A stretch of DNA of 64,000 nucleotides from Gammaproteobacteria bacterium (GCA_016179185.1 JACORW010000018.1:20671-84670); one strand, 5' to 3'. Positions 15,727 to 24,850 are shown, numbered from the stretch's first letter. A program made the numbers and translations. Notes: a model not told the origin generated them from the sequence alone.

Positions 15727-17328
15727 ATGAACGGCAGCGAAGGCACCGATCGAATCCGGCAAATCCACCGGAAGAGCTGGCGATTGATTGATTCCCGCCG
15801 CTTCGCCGAGGCCCTGCCTCTGGTGCGCGCGGGGCTTAAGGATTCTGCCGATGACCCGGTTCTCCTGGCCATGCTGGGCATGTGCCTGTGGGAAACCGGA
15901 AAGGTCGAGTCCGCCGGGAAGCGCCTGCGCCGGGCATGTCGCCTTGCAACTGACGATGCGCGCCTGCAATCCGTCATTGGTATTTTTTTCTACCGCAAGC
16001 GGCGGTTTGCCGCGGCGGCACGATGCTTCCGCCGCGCCTGCGAACTGGTGCCGGGAAATCACGAACATTGGTACCGGCGGGGATCGGCCCTTGCGTTCCT
16101 CGGCGAATGGAAGGCGTCGGCGCAGGCCCTGCAGACGGCGCTGTCTTTGAACCCCAATCACGCGGACGCCCACTTTGAACTGGGAAAATGTCGGCTTGCC
16201 GCCGACGATCTGCCGGGGGCGATCATGTTGCTGGATCGCGCCGCCGGACTGGAGCCGGGCAATTTGCGGGTTCGGATCACCGCGGCCGCCGTCAGGGAAG
16301 AACTCGACGCACGGGAATCGGGGCGGCCCGGGGGTCGCCGAATCGTCCTGCATACCAACAATGATCTGCATCTGTCCATTCTCGGGCCGGTCCTTGCAGC
16401 GCTTGCGCCCCGGCATTACGTGCGCATCACCGGTGACCCGAATCTGACGGCAATGTTCAACCCGGAGCTTGTCATCGTCGCCGATGCGCAGGCCGGGCGC
16501 CTGCGTCCCCTGACGCCCGGCGCCCGGTACATCTATGTCCGGCATGGGTTGATTACCAAGAATCACGCGTTCAAGGCTGCCGGCCTTTGCGATTACCTCG
16601 CCGGGGTCTCGAGCCCTGCGATCCGCGACCTTGCGATCAAGCACGGAGGATTCTCACCGGAACGGGTCTGGGTAACCGGCCATGTGCAGATGGATCCGTT
16701 GTTCCGCGGGATCCCTCTGCCCCGGCCGGTTGAATTGCCGCAGGGGCGGCGGACCGTGCTGTTTGCCCCGACCTATAATCCCAGACTTTCCGCTGCGCCG
16801 ATGCTGGGAAAGCGCGCCGCGGAACTCCTGCGGGGCGGAAGGCGTGACCTCAACATTGTCATCAAGCCCCATCCGATAACCTGGAAAGTTGCCCCGGACT
16901 GGTTGCGGATCTGGCGCCGGCAGGCGCGCGACAGCGATGACGTTTATCTTGTCGAGGACCCCTCGGCCGACGCCATGTCCCTGCTCCAGGCCGCCGACGT
17001 GCTCGTCTCCGACGCGTGCAGCATGGCCTTTGCCTACCTGGTCATGGACCGGCCCATTATCCTGTTGACCAATCCCGACCACCGGGAGGATCCGAACTAT
17101 GACCCGGTCGGGATTGAGTGGCTGTGGCGGGACCTGGGCGAGGAGTTGTTCGACGCGGAAGAGCTTCCCGCCGCGGTGGCCCGGGCACTGGACCACCCGG
17201 AGCGGCATGCGGACCGGCGGGCCAGATACCGCGAACTGTTGTACGGTGATCTGACCGACGGACGGGCGGCGGAGCGCATTGCCGCGCACATAGATGCGCT
17301 GAGTTTTGACGAGAGGCGGGGGACGTGA
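15727..17328 (+). CDS. TPR protein with CDP-glycerol glycerophosphotransferase-like domain
   Basis: A 533-residue protein in two parts. Residues 10-190 contain about five TPR-like helical repeats, such as RFAEALPLVRAGLKDSADD and HADAHFELGKCRLAADD. Residues 200-525 resemble the GT-B-like fold of CDP-glycerol glycerophosphotransferases: a YVRHGLITKN loop, VTGHVQMDPLF, VLFAPTYNPR, VIKPHP, and DVLVSDACSMAFAYLVMDRPIILL. These enzymes transfer polyol phosphates or sugars to surface polymers from the cytoplasmic face. It heads a four-gene set with 4-nt overlaps. There is no Shine-Dalgarno sequence before ATG 15727, and the nearest -10-like hexamer would give a near-leaderless message. Confidence 0.75.
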   Translation: MNGSEGTDRIRQIHRKSWRLIDSRRFAEALPLVRAGLKDSADDPVLLAMLGMCLWETGKVESAGKRLRRACRLATDDARLQSVIGIFFYRKRRFAAAARCFRRACELVPGNHEHWYRRGSALAFLGEWKASAQALQTALSLNPNHADAHFELGKCRLAADDLPGAIMLLDRAAGLEPGNLRVRITAAAVREELDARESGRPGGRRIVLHTNNDLHLSILGPVLAALAPRHYVRITGDPNLTAMFNPELVIVADAQAGRLRPLTPGARYIYVRHGLITKNHAFKAAGLCDYLAGVSSPAIRDLAIKHGGFSPERVWVTGHVQMDPLFRGIPLPRPVELPQGRRTVLFAPTYNPRLSAAPMLGKRAAELLRGGRRDLNIVIKPHPITWKVAPDWLRIWRRQARDSDDVYLVEDPSADAMSLLQAADVLVSDACSMAFAYLVMDRPIILLTNPDHREDPNYDPVGIEWLWRDLGEELFDAEELPAAVARALDHPERHADRRARYRELLYGDLTDGRAAERIAAHIDALSFDERRGT

Positions 17329-18770
17329 TTGAGATCCGCGGGAGTTGTTCCATCGCCGCGGCCGATGGCGGCGAGGATTGGAATGGAGACCGGCTGCGGT
17401 CGGAAATTTCCCGTCGCGCGGCCGTGCTGCGCGAAAACAGCATCGAGCGGGGGGATCGCATACTGCTGCACCGGGGCAGCGAGCCTGCGTTCTTTGCCGA
17501 TCTGCTGGCGGCGTGGCGGTTGGGCGCCTGTGTGGCCTGCACCAATCCGGGACTGAGCCGGGAGGAACTGGCGAACGTCGTCGAGTTCATCTCGGCTTCC
17601 GTGATCGTCGCGCGCAAGGGAACGGTGGACGGAATCCACGGTGCGCGGGAAGTGTACCCGGATGAACATTCTCCTGCCGGCGGGTTGCCGGTTGACCCCG
17701 GCGGCGCGAGTCTGGACGACCCGGCGCTGATCCTGTTCACTTCCGGGACGACGGGCACGCCCAAAGGCGTCGTGCACAGTTTCCGCTCCCTGCTGGCGCG
17801 CGTTGCGCTCAATCGGGCATATATCGGCGACGACGCGCTGGCGGAGACCCTGTGTGTATTGCCAACCCATTTCGGTCATGGCCTGATCGGTAACTGCCTG
17901 ACTCCGCTTCTATCCGGTCAGCGCCTGGTCCTCGCCCCTGGCACCGACATCGGGCGCGCCGCAGCCCTCGGCGGGCTGATTGACCGGTACGGTATTACGT
18001 TCATGAGTTCCGTGCCGGCGTTCTGGCGCGTGGTTCTGAAGGTTGCCGCGCCGCCGAAGGCGGGAACGCTGCGCCGCGTGCATGTGGGTTCAGCCCCCCT
18101 TTCCGCGGAGTTGTGGAAGCGGATCATTGAATGGGCGGGAACGAAGGACGTGGTCAACATGTATGGCATCACGGAGACCGCCAACTGGCTCGCCGGATCC
18201 TCGGCCCTGGAGTTCACGCCGGAGGACGGCCTGGTCGGACGCATGTGGGGCGGCGCCATCGGCGTGCTGGGTGACAACGGACAGGTCCGGTCCGAAGGCG
18301 AGGGCGAACTGCTGGTGCAGAGCCCTTCCCTGATGCAGGGCTATTACATGCTGCCCGATCTGACCGAAACCGTGTTGCGTAACGGCTGGTTCCATACCGG
18401 GGACGTTGGCCGCGTTGATGCGTCCGGCGTGGCGCGGTTGACGGGCCGGCGCAAGCATGAGATCAACCGGGCGGGGATCAAGATCCACCCCGAGGACATT
18501 GACCTGCTCCTGGAACGGCATCCGGGCGTGCTGGAATCCTGCGCGTTCGGCATTCCCGACGAGATCAGCGGCGAGATTGTCGGCGTGGCAGTGCGGCTGG
18601 ATGCCGCTTGCAGCGATACGGTGGAGAGCCTGCGCGGCTGGTGCAGGGAGCGCGTCCGGCGCGAGGCGGTGCCGGAACGCTGGTTTCTGGTGAACGAAAT
18701 CCCCCGGACGGATCGGGGAAAGATCAACCGAGAAGCGGTCATGCGCCGCTGCCTGGAGGGGGCCGCGTGA
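17325..18770 (+). CDS. AMP-dependent acyl/amino-acyl ligase (carrier-protein loading)
   Basis: A 481-residue adenylate-forming enzyme. The nucleotide loop TSGTTGTPKG, the MYGITETAN (A5-like) block, the WFHTGDVG aspartate and the C-terminal hinge RKHEINRAGIKIHPEDI are all present, and the catalytic lysine lies in RTDRGKINR near the end. The GTG start overlaps the previous stop (GTGA). With a carrier protein two genes downstream, it probably adenylates an acid and loads it on that carrier, rather than making a CoA ester. The acid is unknown. At 481 residues it is compact, like stand-alone adenylation enzymes of carrier-dependent pathways. Confidence 0.85.
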   Translation: MIEIRGSCSIAAADGGEDWNGDRLRSEISRRAAVLRENSIERGDRILLHRGSEPAFFADLLAAWRLGACVACTNPGLSREELANVVEFISASVIVARKGTVDGIHGAREVYPDEHSPAGGLPVDPGGASLDDPALILFTSGTTGTPKGVVHSFRSLLARVALNRAYIGDDALAETLCVLPTHFGHGLIGNCLTPLLSGQRLVLAPGTDIGRAAALGGLIDRYGITFMSSVPAFWRVVLKVAAPPKAGTLRRVHVGSAPLSAELWKRIIEWAGTKDVVNMYGITETANWLAGSSALEFTPEDGLVGRMWGGAIGVLGDNGQVRSEGEGELLVQSPSLMQGYYMLPDLTETVLRNGWFHTGDVGRVDASGVARLTGRRKHEINRAGIKIHPEDIDLLLERHPGVLESCAFGIPDEISGEIVGVAVRLDAACSDTVESLRGWCRERVRREAVPERWFLVNEIPRTDRGKINREAVMRRCLEGAA

Positions 18771-19339
18771 ACTGGCGGCCGGGACAACCCGTGTGCCTCG
18801 GGACGGAACGCTTCGAACTGCGCAGCCTGGGCGAAGGCGACGCCACGGAACGCTACCTGGGCTGGTTGCGTGACGCGGAGGTGATGCGTTATGTAAACGC
18901 GCGGCGCGATGAAACCACCCTTGAGGAATTACGGTCCTTTATCCGGCGGCACGACAACCGCGACAATTTTCTGTTGGGGATCTTCACGAAATCCGGCGGC
19001 CTGCATATCGGCAACCTGTCCGCCGAATGCCATCCGATCCATCGCACCGCGAAGCTGGGAGTACTGATCGGTGATCGCGCCTTCTGGGGGAAACGCGCGG
19101 TGCTGGAAGTGCGCACTATCTTCCTGGATTTCCTGTTCGGGCCGGCGGCGATGGTGAAGGTGTGGGGGCCCTGCTACGCGCACAACGTGCCTGCGCTGTT
19201 CAATTACCGGATGCTCGGATTCACCGTGGAGGGCGTGCAGCGATCCCACGTCGTATGCGACGGGGAACGCATGGACGTCGTGAATTTCGCCATGTTCCGC
19301 GAGGACTGGCAGGCGCTCAGGGCGGCAAGCGGAAAATGA
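18767..19339 (+). CDS. GNAT-family N-acyltransferase
   Basis: A 190-residue RimJ/PseH-like GNAT protein. It begins LGTERFELRSLGEGDATERYLGWLRDAEVMRYV, the usual first strand and helices, and has the acyl-donor region LGVLIGDRAFWGKRAVLEV followed by AHNVPALFNYRMLGFTVEG. The GTG start overlaps the ligase stop by 4 nt (GTGA), and its own stop overlaps the carrier gene (ATGA). By analogy with PseH-type enzymes it may acylate an amino sugar or amino compound, here perhaps using acyl-carrier protein as donor. That donor choice is inferred only from the operon. Confidence 0.82.
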   Translation: MNWRPGQPVCLGTERFELRSLGEGDATERYLGWLRDAEVMRYVNARRDETTLEELRSFIRRHDNRDNFLLGIFTKSGGLHIGNLSAECHPIHRTAKLGVLIGDRAFWGKRAVLEVRTIFLDFLFGPAAMVKVWGPCYAHNVPALFNYRMLGFTVEGVQRSHVVCDGERMDVVNFAMFREDWQALRAASGK

Positions 19340-19572
19340 GCGGGGCAGCCGGACCGGCCCGCGCGCTGCTTGGAAAGGCATTGGGCCTTTCGCCCGCCGC
19401 CATCGCGGATGACGCCACTGTTCACGATCTGGAACAGTGGGACAGCCTCGGGCACATGCGGCTGGTCGCGGCCATCGAAGCGGAAACCGGAACGATTCTT
19501 TCGGCGGAACAGATCCTCGCGCTGTCCTCGCTGCCGGACGTGGTGCGAATTCTTACAAGGAGCGGCAAATAG
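19336..19572 (+). CDS. Acyl/peptidyl carrier protein
   Basis: A 78-residue carrier protein. Ser37 in EQWDSLGHM is the phosphopantetheine site, followed by the conserved helix LVAAIEAETG and a closing LSSLPDVVRIL helix. Its ATG overlaps the acyltransferase stop (ATGA), completing a set of four genes linked by 4-nt overlaps. It differs from fatty-acid AcpP and resembles carriers of surface-polymer or secondary pathways. It would accept the acid activated by the AMP ligase at 17325-18770. Confidence 0.88.
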   Translation: MSGAAGPARALLGKALGLSPAAIADDATVHDLEQWDSLGHMRLVAAIEAETGTILSAEQILALSSLPDVVRILTRSGK

Positions 19573-19665
19573 AACACTTCGAGTGATGAGTCCCGGGAGA
19601 GGAGAGTTTGGAATTTCGCAAGTTGTTTCCGGGAGTTTACGCCGGCAGCGCTCCGGGGAGATCCG

Positions 19666-21471
19666 CTACCGCAGATGTTCCTCGGTATGCAGCGACAGCT
19701 CGATCAGTCGCTCCAGTATCTGCGGGGCGGGCAGTCCGGGGAAATTCCTCAGCACCATTTCTTTCGCGAACAGCCGGGCAATATAGCGCAGCTTCAGCAT
19801 CCGGTTGCGCGAGGCGAAAATGAAGTCGCGATGCCCGTTGTTGACGGCGATAAGATTTTTCTCCGCGTCATAACGTGAACGCCAGGTCTGGCCCGGCACG
19901 TGTTCAAAGGTGTAACCGGGCAGCCCCTGGCGCGTTGCCGCGCGTTCGCCGGTCTCCGGGATCAGCGAGTCAGTGACGGTGATCAGGGCCTCGGCGTCAC
20001 AGACAACATCGCCTTGCGTGGCGCTGACGCCGATGCGCACCAGCCCCGGCTCCTCGGGCGCATGGTAATGCGCGAATTCTCCGGCGCTTTCGTCAATCCT
20101 CCCGCCGCCCTCGACAATTCGCCAGGAGTAGACGACGTTTTCGGTTACCGCGTGCCGCGAACGATCCCGGGCGACGGCGCGAAAGTCGCGCGTGGTGTTC
20201 ACGGCCAGTGTGCAGGCCCCGGGGGCGATGCGGACGCTGAATAACGGTCCGGCGAACTCGAAGAACTGCCTTTGGGGCGAATCGTTCTCCGTTTCCCGTT
20301 CCGCGCCCGTGACCGGGTCGGCGACTTCATCGGCCGTGCCTGTTTCCGGGCGGCCGCGTGCCGAAGGTCGCTGCGAGTGCAAGTCGAACCAGTCGTATTC
20401 TTCCGGGGGCAGCGCCAGCATGGCCTCGCGAAAGGCCCGCTGAATGGAACGCAAAGTCCCGGTGCTGATGCGCTCCTCCTCGGCGCGTTTTTGTTCTTCG
20501 ATGATCCGGATGAGTTCTGATTCCAGTGGTTTCAGGATTTCGACAAAGGATTCCAGCGCAGCGTCCTGGATGACGCCGGTGCGCGTGGCCGGGGTCAACT
20601 GGAGAAACGACACATCCACGATGCCCTGCAGAAAACCCTCCGTCCACGGCGGGCGCTGAAAGGAATCAAGTTCGGTGAGCGATTTCAGGATGCGCGTGCC
20701 GGAACGGTACAGCCCGACGGCGTTCTCCGCGCCGGCGTCCCCGATATACAACTCCACGTATACATCGCCATGTGGGGATACGGCCACGGGCAGGTTGTGC
20801 AGCAACTGGCCGGTGAACTGGCGTGGTTCGACCAGGTATTCCTTGCGCGCGGCACGGTCGATCACCTTCACGGTAACACCGGACTGGCGGATCCGCTCGC
20901 GCAACTCGGAGGCGAGGTACCACTGAATTTTTTCGCCGCTAAGCCTGCGCACGCCGGGCAGCAGCGGGCGGATCTTGAGGCGCGTCCCGATCTCGGGCAC
21001 CAGCGTATGACGGCGGGTGACCCGGTATTCCGGCCGGCCCTTGCGCATGTGCATTTCGTAGGTGCTGCCATCGGCGCCGGCGCAGCGCATCGCGAGTTCC
21101 TCGCCCACGGTCCAGAAACTCAACAGTCCGATCCCGAACTCGCCCTGAATGCCGCGCGCACCGTCCAGCTTCAGGCGGCGTTTTACGGAATCGCAGACGT
21201 GGGTTGCGACGTAACGAAAATCCGGGTTGCCATCGCCGTCTCTGGGCACGCCCGCGCCGTCGTCGGTTACCATCAGATAGGATTCACCGCTTTCCCGCCC
21301 GCGGGTGATGGTGATATTCCGGGCGCGGGCGTCAATGCTGTTCTCCACGAATTCCGCGATCGCCTTGAGGGGATTTTCCTGGGATAGGGCGATGATGGTG
21401 ATCGCGTTCCAGTCATCGCCGATCTTGAGTCGGCCGGACGCGGCTTTGTCTTCGGTTCGGTTCCTGGCCAT
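19666..21471 (-). CDS. GHKL (HSP90/MORC-like) ATPase of unknown role
   Basis: A 601-residue stand-alone GHKL ATPase. The N box is EFVENSIDA with Asn44, the G1 box is DDGAGVP (70-76), and the lid/G2 box is GEFGIGLLSF (110-119). A transducer-like region follows (YVELYIGDAGAENAVGLYRSGTRI, about 240-270), then an acidic linker and a beta-rich segment at about 410-510 with an Ig-like look (YSWRIVEGGGRI, TVTDSL). The C-terminus is a small helical domain. There is no DHp, kinase or topoisomerase partner. Such MORC/HSP90-like proteins are little studied in bacteria. ATG 21471 is used. An upstream start at 21546 would add a low-quality 25 residues that overlap a hairpin repeat. Confidence 0.7.
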   Translation of the reverse strand: MARNRTEDKAASGRLKIGDDWNAITIIALSQENPLKAIAEFVENSIDARARNITITRGRESGESYLMVTDDGAGVPRDGDGNPDFRYVATHVCDSVKRRLKLDGARGIQGEFGIGLLSFWTVGEELAMRCAGADGSTYEMHMRKGRPEYRVTRRHTLVPEIGTRLKIRPLLPGVRRLSGEKIQWYLASELRERIRQSGVTVKVIDRAARKEYLVEPRQFTGQLLHNLPVAVSPHGDVYVELYIGDAGAENAVGLYRSGTRILKSLTELDSFQRPPWTEGFLQGIVDVSFLQLTPATRTGVIQDAALESFVEILKPLESELIRIIEEQKRAEEERISTGTLRSIQRAFREAMLALPPEEYDWFDLHSQRPSARGRPETGTADEVADPVTGAERETENDSPQRQFFEFAGPLFSVRIAPGACTLAVNTTRDFRAVARDRSRHAVTENVVYSWRIVEGGGRIDESAGEFAHYHAPEEPGLVRIGVSATQGDVVCDAEALITVTDSLIPETGERAATRQGLPGYTFEHVPGQTWRSRYDAEKNLIAVNNGHRDFIFASRNRMLKLRYIARLFAKEMVLRNFPGLPAPQILERLIELSLHTEEHLR

Positions 21472-21525
21472 ATAACGGGACGGTGTGCCGGATATTCGGG
21501 ATGGTAGCGGAGATTTGCCCGAGGC

Positions 21526-21559
21526 GAGAGATAAAAGCCCGAGCATGGGCTTTTGCGTC
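21526..21559. repeat. Short hairpin repeat, copy 1
   Basis: AAAAGCCC (21533-21540) and GGGCTTTT (21547-21554) flank GAGCAT. The context CGAGAG...GC.TC is shared with a copy at 58329-58363, where the stem is AAAAGTCC/GGACTTTT, a compensatory C-G to T-A change. Confidence 0.55.
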
Positions 21560-21609
21560 TACCCGCCAATCAATGCCTGGATGTCCCCCGGTGAATGAAT
21601 GGGGTTGAA

Positions 21610-21638
21610 TTGCATACACATTGTTCATTGTGTAATAT
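21610..21638 (+). promoter_or_regulatory. Promoter and operator of vapBC
   Basis: TTGCAT (21610-21615) and TAATAT (21633-21638) are 17 bp apart. An imperfect palindrome, ACACATTG..CATTGTGT, fills the spacer and would suit autoregulation. Transcription would start near 21645, just before ATG 21649, so the message would be nearly leaderless. Confidence 0.5.
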
Positions 21639-21648
21639 GTATGACACA

Positions 21649-21885
21649 ATGCATCGCGCCCAGATACTGCTTGATGATTGGCAATATGCCGCGCTCAAGG
21701 CGCGCGCGCAGCGCGAAGGACGCAGCATGTCTGAAATGCTGCGCGAACTCCTGGCGACGCAGCTTGGGCGGCCGGACGCGGCCGGCAGCGGACTTTCGGC
21801 CATCGAAGGAATAGGTGAAGATCGCGCAGCCTGTGGACGGGATCACGACCGTTTTCTCTATGGCAAGGTGTCCCGGCGCCGATGA
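21649..21885 (+). CDS. vapB: Ribbon-helix-helix antitoxin of VapBC pair
   Basis: A 78-residue protein starting MHRAQILLDDWQYAALK followed by REGRSMSEMLREL, the strand-helix-helix pattern of RHH antitoxins, which bind DNA and neutralise the partner toxin through the C-terminus. The ATG at 21649 is favoured over one at 21637 because the latter falls inside the predicted -10 element. Its stop overlaps the PIN-toxin start (ATGA), so the two are translationally coupled. Confidence 0.8.
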   Translation: MHRAQILLDDWQYAALKARAQREGRSMSEMLRELLATQLGRPDAAGSGLSAIEGIGEDRAACGRDHDRFLYGKVSRRR

Positions 21886-22286
21886 AGCGGCTGTTCGTGG
21901 ACACGAGCGCCTGGTTTGCGTACGCCAATCGCGCTGATCGTGAACACCGAAAAATCAAGGATATCCTTGCTTCGTTCGACGGGCGTCTGGTGACTTCCAA
22001 TTTTGTCGTGGATGAGACCGTTACGCTGTTCATGTACCGGCTTGGTCACCGGGCCGCTGTTTCATTCGGCGAAGCGTTGTTCAGAAGCCGCACGGTCGAT
22101 CTGGTCCGATTGACTCCGGAAGACGAGCAGGCAGCGTGGCTGGTGTTTGCCGGGCGCCAGGACAAGAAGTACAGCTTTACGGACTGCACATCGTTTGCGC
22201 TGATGCGGCGACTCGGCCTTACAACGGCGCTCGCGCTGGATGACGATTTTGCGCAGGAGGGGTTTGAAGTTCTTCCGGCAAAATAA
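21882..22286 (+). CDS. vapC: PIN-domain toxin
   Basis: A 134-residue PIN-domain ribonuclease. The acidic metal ligands are in place: Asp7 (FVDTSAW), Glu45 (VVDETV), Asp101 (SFTDCTSF) and Asp120/121 (ALDDDF). VapC toxins cleave tRNA or rRNA and are held inactive by VapB. The 4-nt overlap with the antitoxin confirms the pair. The motif spacing is normal and nothing suggests inactivation. Confidence 0.9.
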   Translation: MKRLFVDTSAWFAYANRADREHRKIKDILASFDGRLVTSNFVVDETVTLFMYRLGHRAAVSFGEALFRSRTVDLVRLTPEDEQAAWLVFAGRQDKKYSFTDCTSFALMRRLGLTTALALDDDFAQEGFEVLPAK

Positions 22287-22395
22287 GCAACCCGCCGGCG
22301 GTCAGGTTATTGTCGTTCGCGCGAAGATTCGGGACATCCAACGAATTGCACTGGCGCCACGCGTGATCGCGTGGCCGCGGATCCAGCGTGAACCG

Positions 22396-22611
22396 TCAGC
22401 GCTTGTCGCCGTACTTGAACGAGACCTTGACCCTGGCGCGATAGGCCTTGATCTTGCCGTTCTCGATCTGCATGTCGAGCTCCGACACTTCCGCGATGCG
22501 CAGGTCGCGCAGCGACTTTGCGGCCTTGTTTATCGCTGCGGCTGCGGCCTTTTCCCACGATTCCTTGCTGGTGCCTATGAGTTCGATGACTTTGTATACG
22601 CTGTCCGCCAT
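22396..22611 (-). CDS. Dodecin
   Basis: A 71-residue dodecin, a small flavin-binding protein that forms hollow dodecamers which store or buffer riboflavin/FMN. The whole family pattern is visible: VYKVIELIGTSKESWEKAA, then the helix AINKAAKSLRDLRIAEV, then ENGKIKAYRARVKVSFKY. The ATG at 22611 has AGGAGGC a few bases upstream. It is a single-gene unit between vapBC and the asparagine synthetase, with no obvious functional partner. Confidence 0.93.
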   Translation of the reverse strand: MADSVYKVIELIGTSKESWEKAAAAAINKAAKSLRDLRIAEVSELDMQIENGKIKAYRARVKVSFKYGDKR

Positions 22612-22942
22612 GACTGCCTCCTGACTGGTTGTTTAGCCGTGTTCCTGCCACGGCGCGCGCCGCGGCCGCAACTGCAAAGTTGCCCTGACGCACCCTGCCG
22701 CACGTTGCTTATATGCCGCTGCTGACGGCGTTGCAAGCGCCTTCCCTGAGGCCGGTGCGATTCTCTCCATCCGGAACACCTGAACTGTCTTTAAATCGCC
22801 AACCCGCCACGGCAACCGGCTTTATTCGGGTTGCCAATGAGTGCGCGTCCGGGTTTCGTAGATTGCGCTATTATCAACGATGGTCGCAGGCACATCCGGC
22901 TGAATTGGCGGGGATTGCTCCGCGCACCAGGCAAGGTGAACG
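22612..22942. other. 331-bp intergenic region
   Basis: It lies between the divergent dodecin and asnB-like genes. The only structure noticed is a stem GGCAACC (22811-22817) with GGTTGCC (22829-22835). No convincing small gene or promoter pair was recognised. Confidence 0.5.
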
Positions 22943-24850
22943 ATGTGCGGTATAAGTGGTTATCTGGCTCTCGAATCCGGTGCTCTGCCTGATGTATTGA
23001 GTGTGCGGCGCATGAATCGCGCGCTCGCGCATCGCGGGCCGGACGCGGACGGCACGTGGAATCACGGCCCCTGCGCGCTTGGCCACAGGCGGCTCTCGAT
23101 CATTGATTTGAGACCGGAAGCGAATCAGCCGTTCCTGAACGAAGATAACACTCTGGTACTGGTGGCGAACGGCGAAATCTATAACTTCAACGATCTGCGC
23201 GCGGAGCTCGTGCAGAAAGGCCACCGCTTCCGTTCGGACAGCGACAACGAAGTAATCCTGCACCTCTACGAGGAACTCGGCCCGGCCTGTGTGGCGCGGC
23301 TTCGCGGCATGTTTGCGTTTGCGGTTTACGACTGCAAACGGCAACAGTTGCTGCTTGCGCGTGATCGTGCCGGCAAGAAGCCGCTATTTTATCGGCGGCT
23401 GCGCGCGGGTTTTGCCTTCGCTTCGGAAGTGCAGGCGTTGATCTCCGCCTTTCCCCGGGAACCCCCGGTCGTGGACTATGCGGCCCTCGACGAGTTTCTG
23501 ACGCTGCAGTACGTGCCTTCGCCGCGGAGCGCGTACAAGAACATCTGGAAGCTGCCGGCGGCCCACTATGCGCTGCTTACGCCCGGCAGGGAACCGCAAA
23601 TCGTTCGCTATTGGGAGAAACCGCGCGGCGAGACCATGACCGGCTCCGAGCCGGAGCTTGCGCTGGAACTCCAGCGGCTGTTGCGCGAGGCAGTGCGACG
23701 GCGCCTGACGTCCGACGTGCCGCTCGGGGCATTTTTGTCAGGGGGTATGGACAGCTCCAGCGTGGTGGCGCTGATGGCGGCTACGAGCAACCGGCCAATA
23801 AAGACATTCTCGATCGGGTTTTCGGATGCGGACAACAGCGACCTTGTTCATGCACGCCTCGTCGCCCGGCGCTATGCGACTGAACATCACGAAATGATGG
23901 TGAGCCCCTCCATGGCGGACGTGGTGCCCGAGATCGTGCGGCACCACGGCGAGCCCTTCGCCGACAGCTCGGCAGTGGCGACCTGGTACCTGTCGAAAAT
24001 GACCCGCGCGCATGTGACGGTGGCGCTTTCTGGCGATGGCGGGGACGAAAACTTCGCGGGCTACAAGCGTTATTGGCTGGCGCGGCTGGGGCACGCCTAT
24101 GATCGCATACCCGCCCCTTTGCGCGCGCCGTACCAACATGCCCTGCGCGCTGTCGGCCGCCTGTTTGCCCCGCGCCTGGGGAACTTCGCCAGGGCGCTGT
24201 CGCAGGGTGAAGCGCGGCGTTACCTGATTTTGGCCGGCCAATTTTCCGATGCCGACAAACGCGGGCTCTACCTGGAGCCGTTGCGAGAATTTCACTCGGC
24301 TGCGACCCTGGAACGATTTGAGCGGGTGCTTTCGGAGGGCAGTGCAACGTCTGCGATGGGGAGGCTCGCTGATCTCGACTGGCAGACCTACCTGGTGGAC
24401 GACATCAATGTGAAAGTTGACATCACGGCAATGGCGCATTCCCTGGAAGTGCGCTGTCCGTTTCTCGACACGGACGTTGTCGAGTTCGCTGCGCGCCTGC
24501 CGTCACGATTCCTGATGCGCTGGCGCGGCAAGTATCTGCTGCGACGCGCTATGAGGGCTTTGGTGCCGGCGCGCATCATCTACCGCAGGAAGCGCGGGTT
24601 TGGGCTGCCGCTCAAGCGCTGGATGCGCCGGGATTTGCGGCAAATGATTGAAGACGTGTTGCTTGACAAGACCGCGCGCGAACGCGAACTCTTTCGCCCG
24701 AGCTACATCGAGGGTCTGGTGCGATCGCTGAATACTCCGTCACCGGAGGTGGATCGACTCTGGACTTTACTCGTACTCGAGCTGTGGTTTCGTGAATTCA
24801 TCGATCACGGGAGCGCACAGGCCGCGAGCGAACTGCGGACAGCCGGCTGA
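22943..24850 (+). CDS. asnB: Glutamine-hydrolysing asparagine synthetase family amidotransferase
   Basis: A 635-residue class II amidotransferase. Cys2 is the N-terminal nucleophile after Met removal. The glutaminase blocks MCGISGYLAL, NRALAHRGPDADG, LGHRRLSIID and VANGEIYN are followed by the synthetase domain with pyrophosphatase loop LSGGMDSSSV and SGDGGDENFAGYKRY. It transfers ammonia from glutamine to an adenylated carboxylate, classically aspartate. Length and order match AsnB. Members next to exosortase or polysaccharide genes modify surface polymers instead, but none is adjacent here. AGGTGA precedes ATG 22943. Confidence 0.88.
   Translation: MCGISGYLALESGALPDVLSVRRMNRALAHRGPDADGTWNHGPCALGHRRLSIIDLRPEANQPFLNEDNTLVLVANGEIYNFNDLRAELVQKGHRFRSDSDNEVILHLYEELGPACVARLRGMFAFAVYDCKRQQLLLARDRAGKKPLFYRRLRAGFAFASEVQALISAFPREPPVVDYAALDEFLTLQYVPSPRSAYKNIWKLPAAHYALLTPGREPQIVRYWEKPRGETMTGSEPELALELQRLLREAVRRRLTSDVPLGAFLSGGMDSSSVVALMAATSNRPIKTFSIGFSDADNSDLVHARLVARRYATEHHEMMVSPSMADVVPEIVRHHGEPFADSSAVATWYLSKMTRAHVTVALSGDGGDENFAGYKRYWLARLGHAYDRIPAPLRAPYQHALRAVGRLFAPRLGNFARALSQGEARRYLILAGQFSDADKRGLYLEPLREFHSAATLERFERVLSEGSATSAMGRLADLDWQTYLVDDINVKVDITAMAHSLEVRCPFLDTDVVEFAARLPSRFLMRWRGKYLLRRAMRALVPARIIYRRKRGFGLPLKRWMRRDLRQMIEDVLLDKTARERELFRPSYIEGLVRSLNTPSPEVDRLWTLLVLELWFREFIDHGSAQAASELRTAG

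Noticed and set aside
21637..21648. Start of vapB at ATG 21637
   Set aside because: That ATG falls within the predicted -10 element TAATAT, so it would not be in the transcript.
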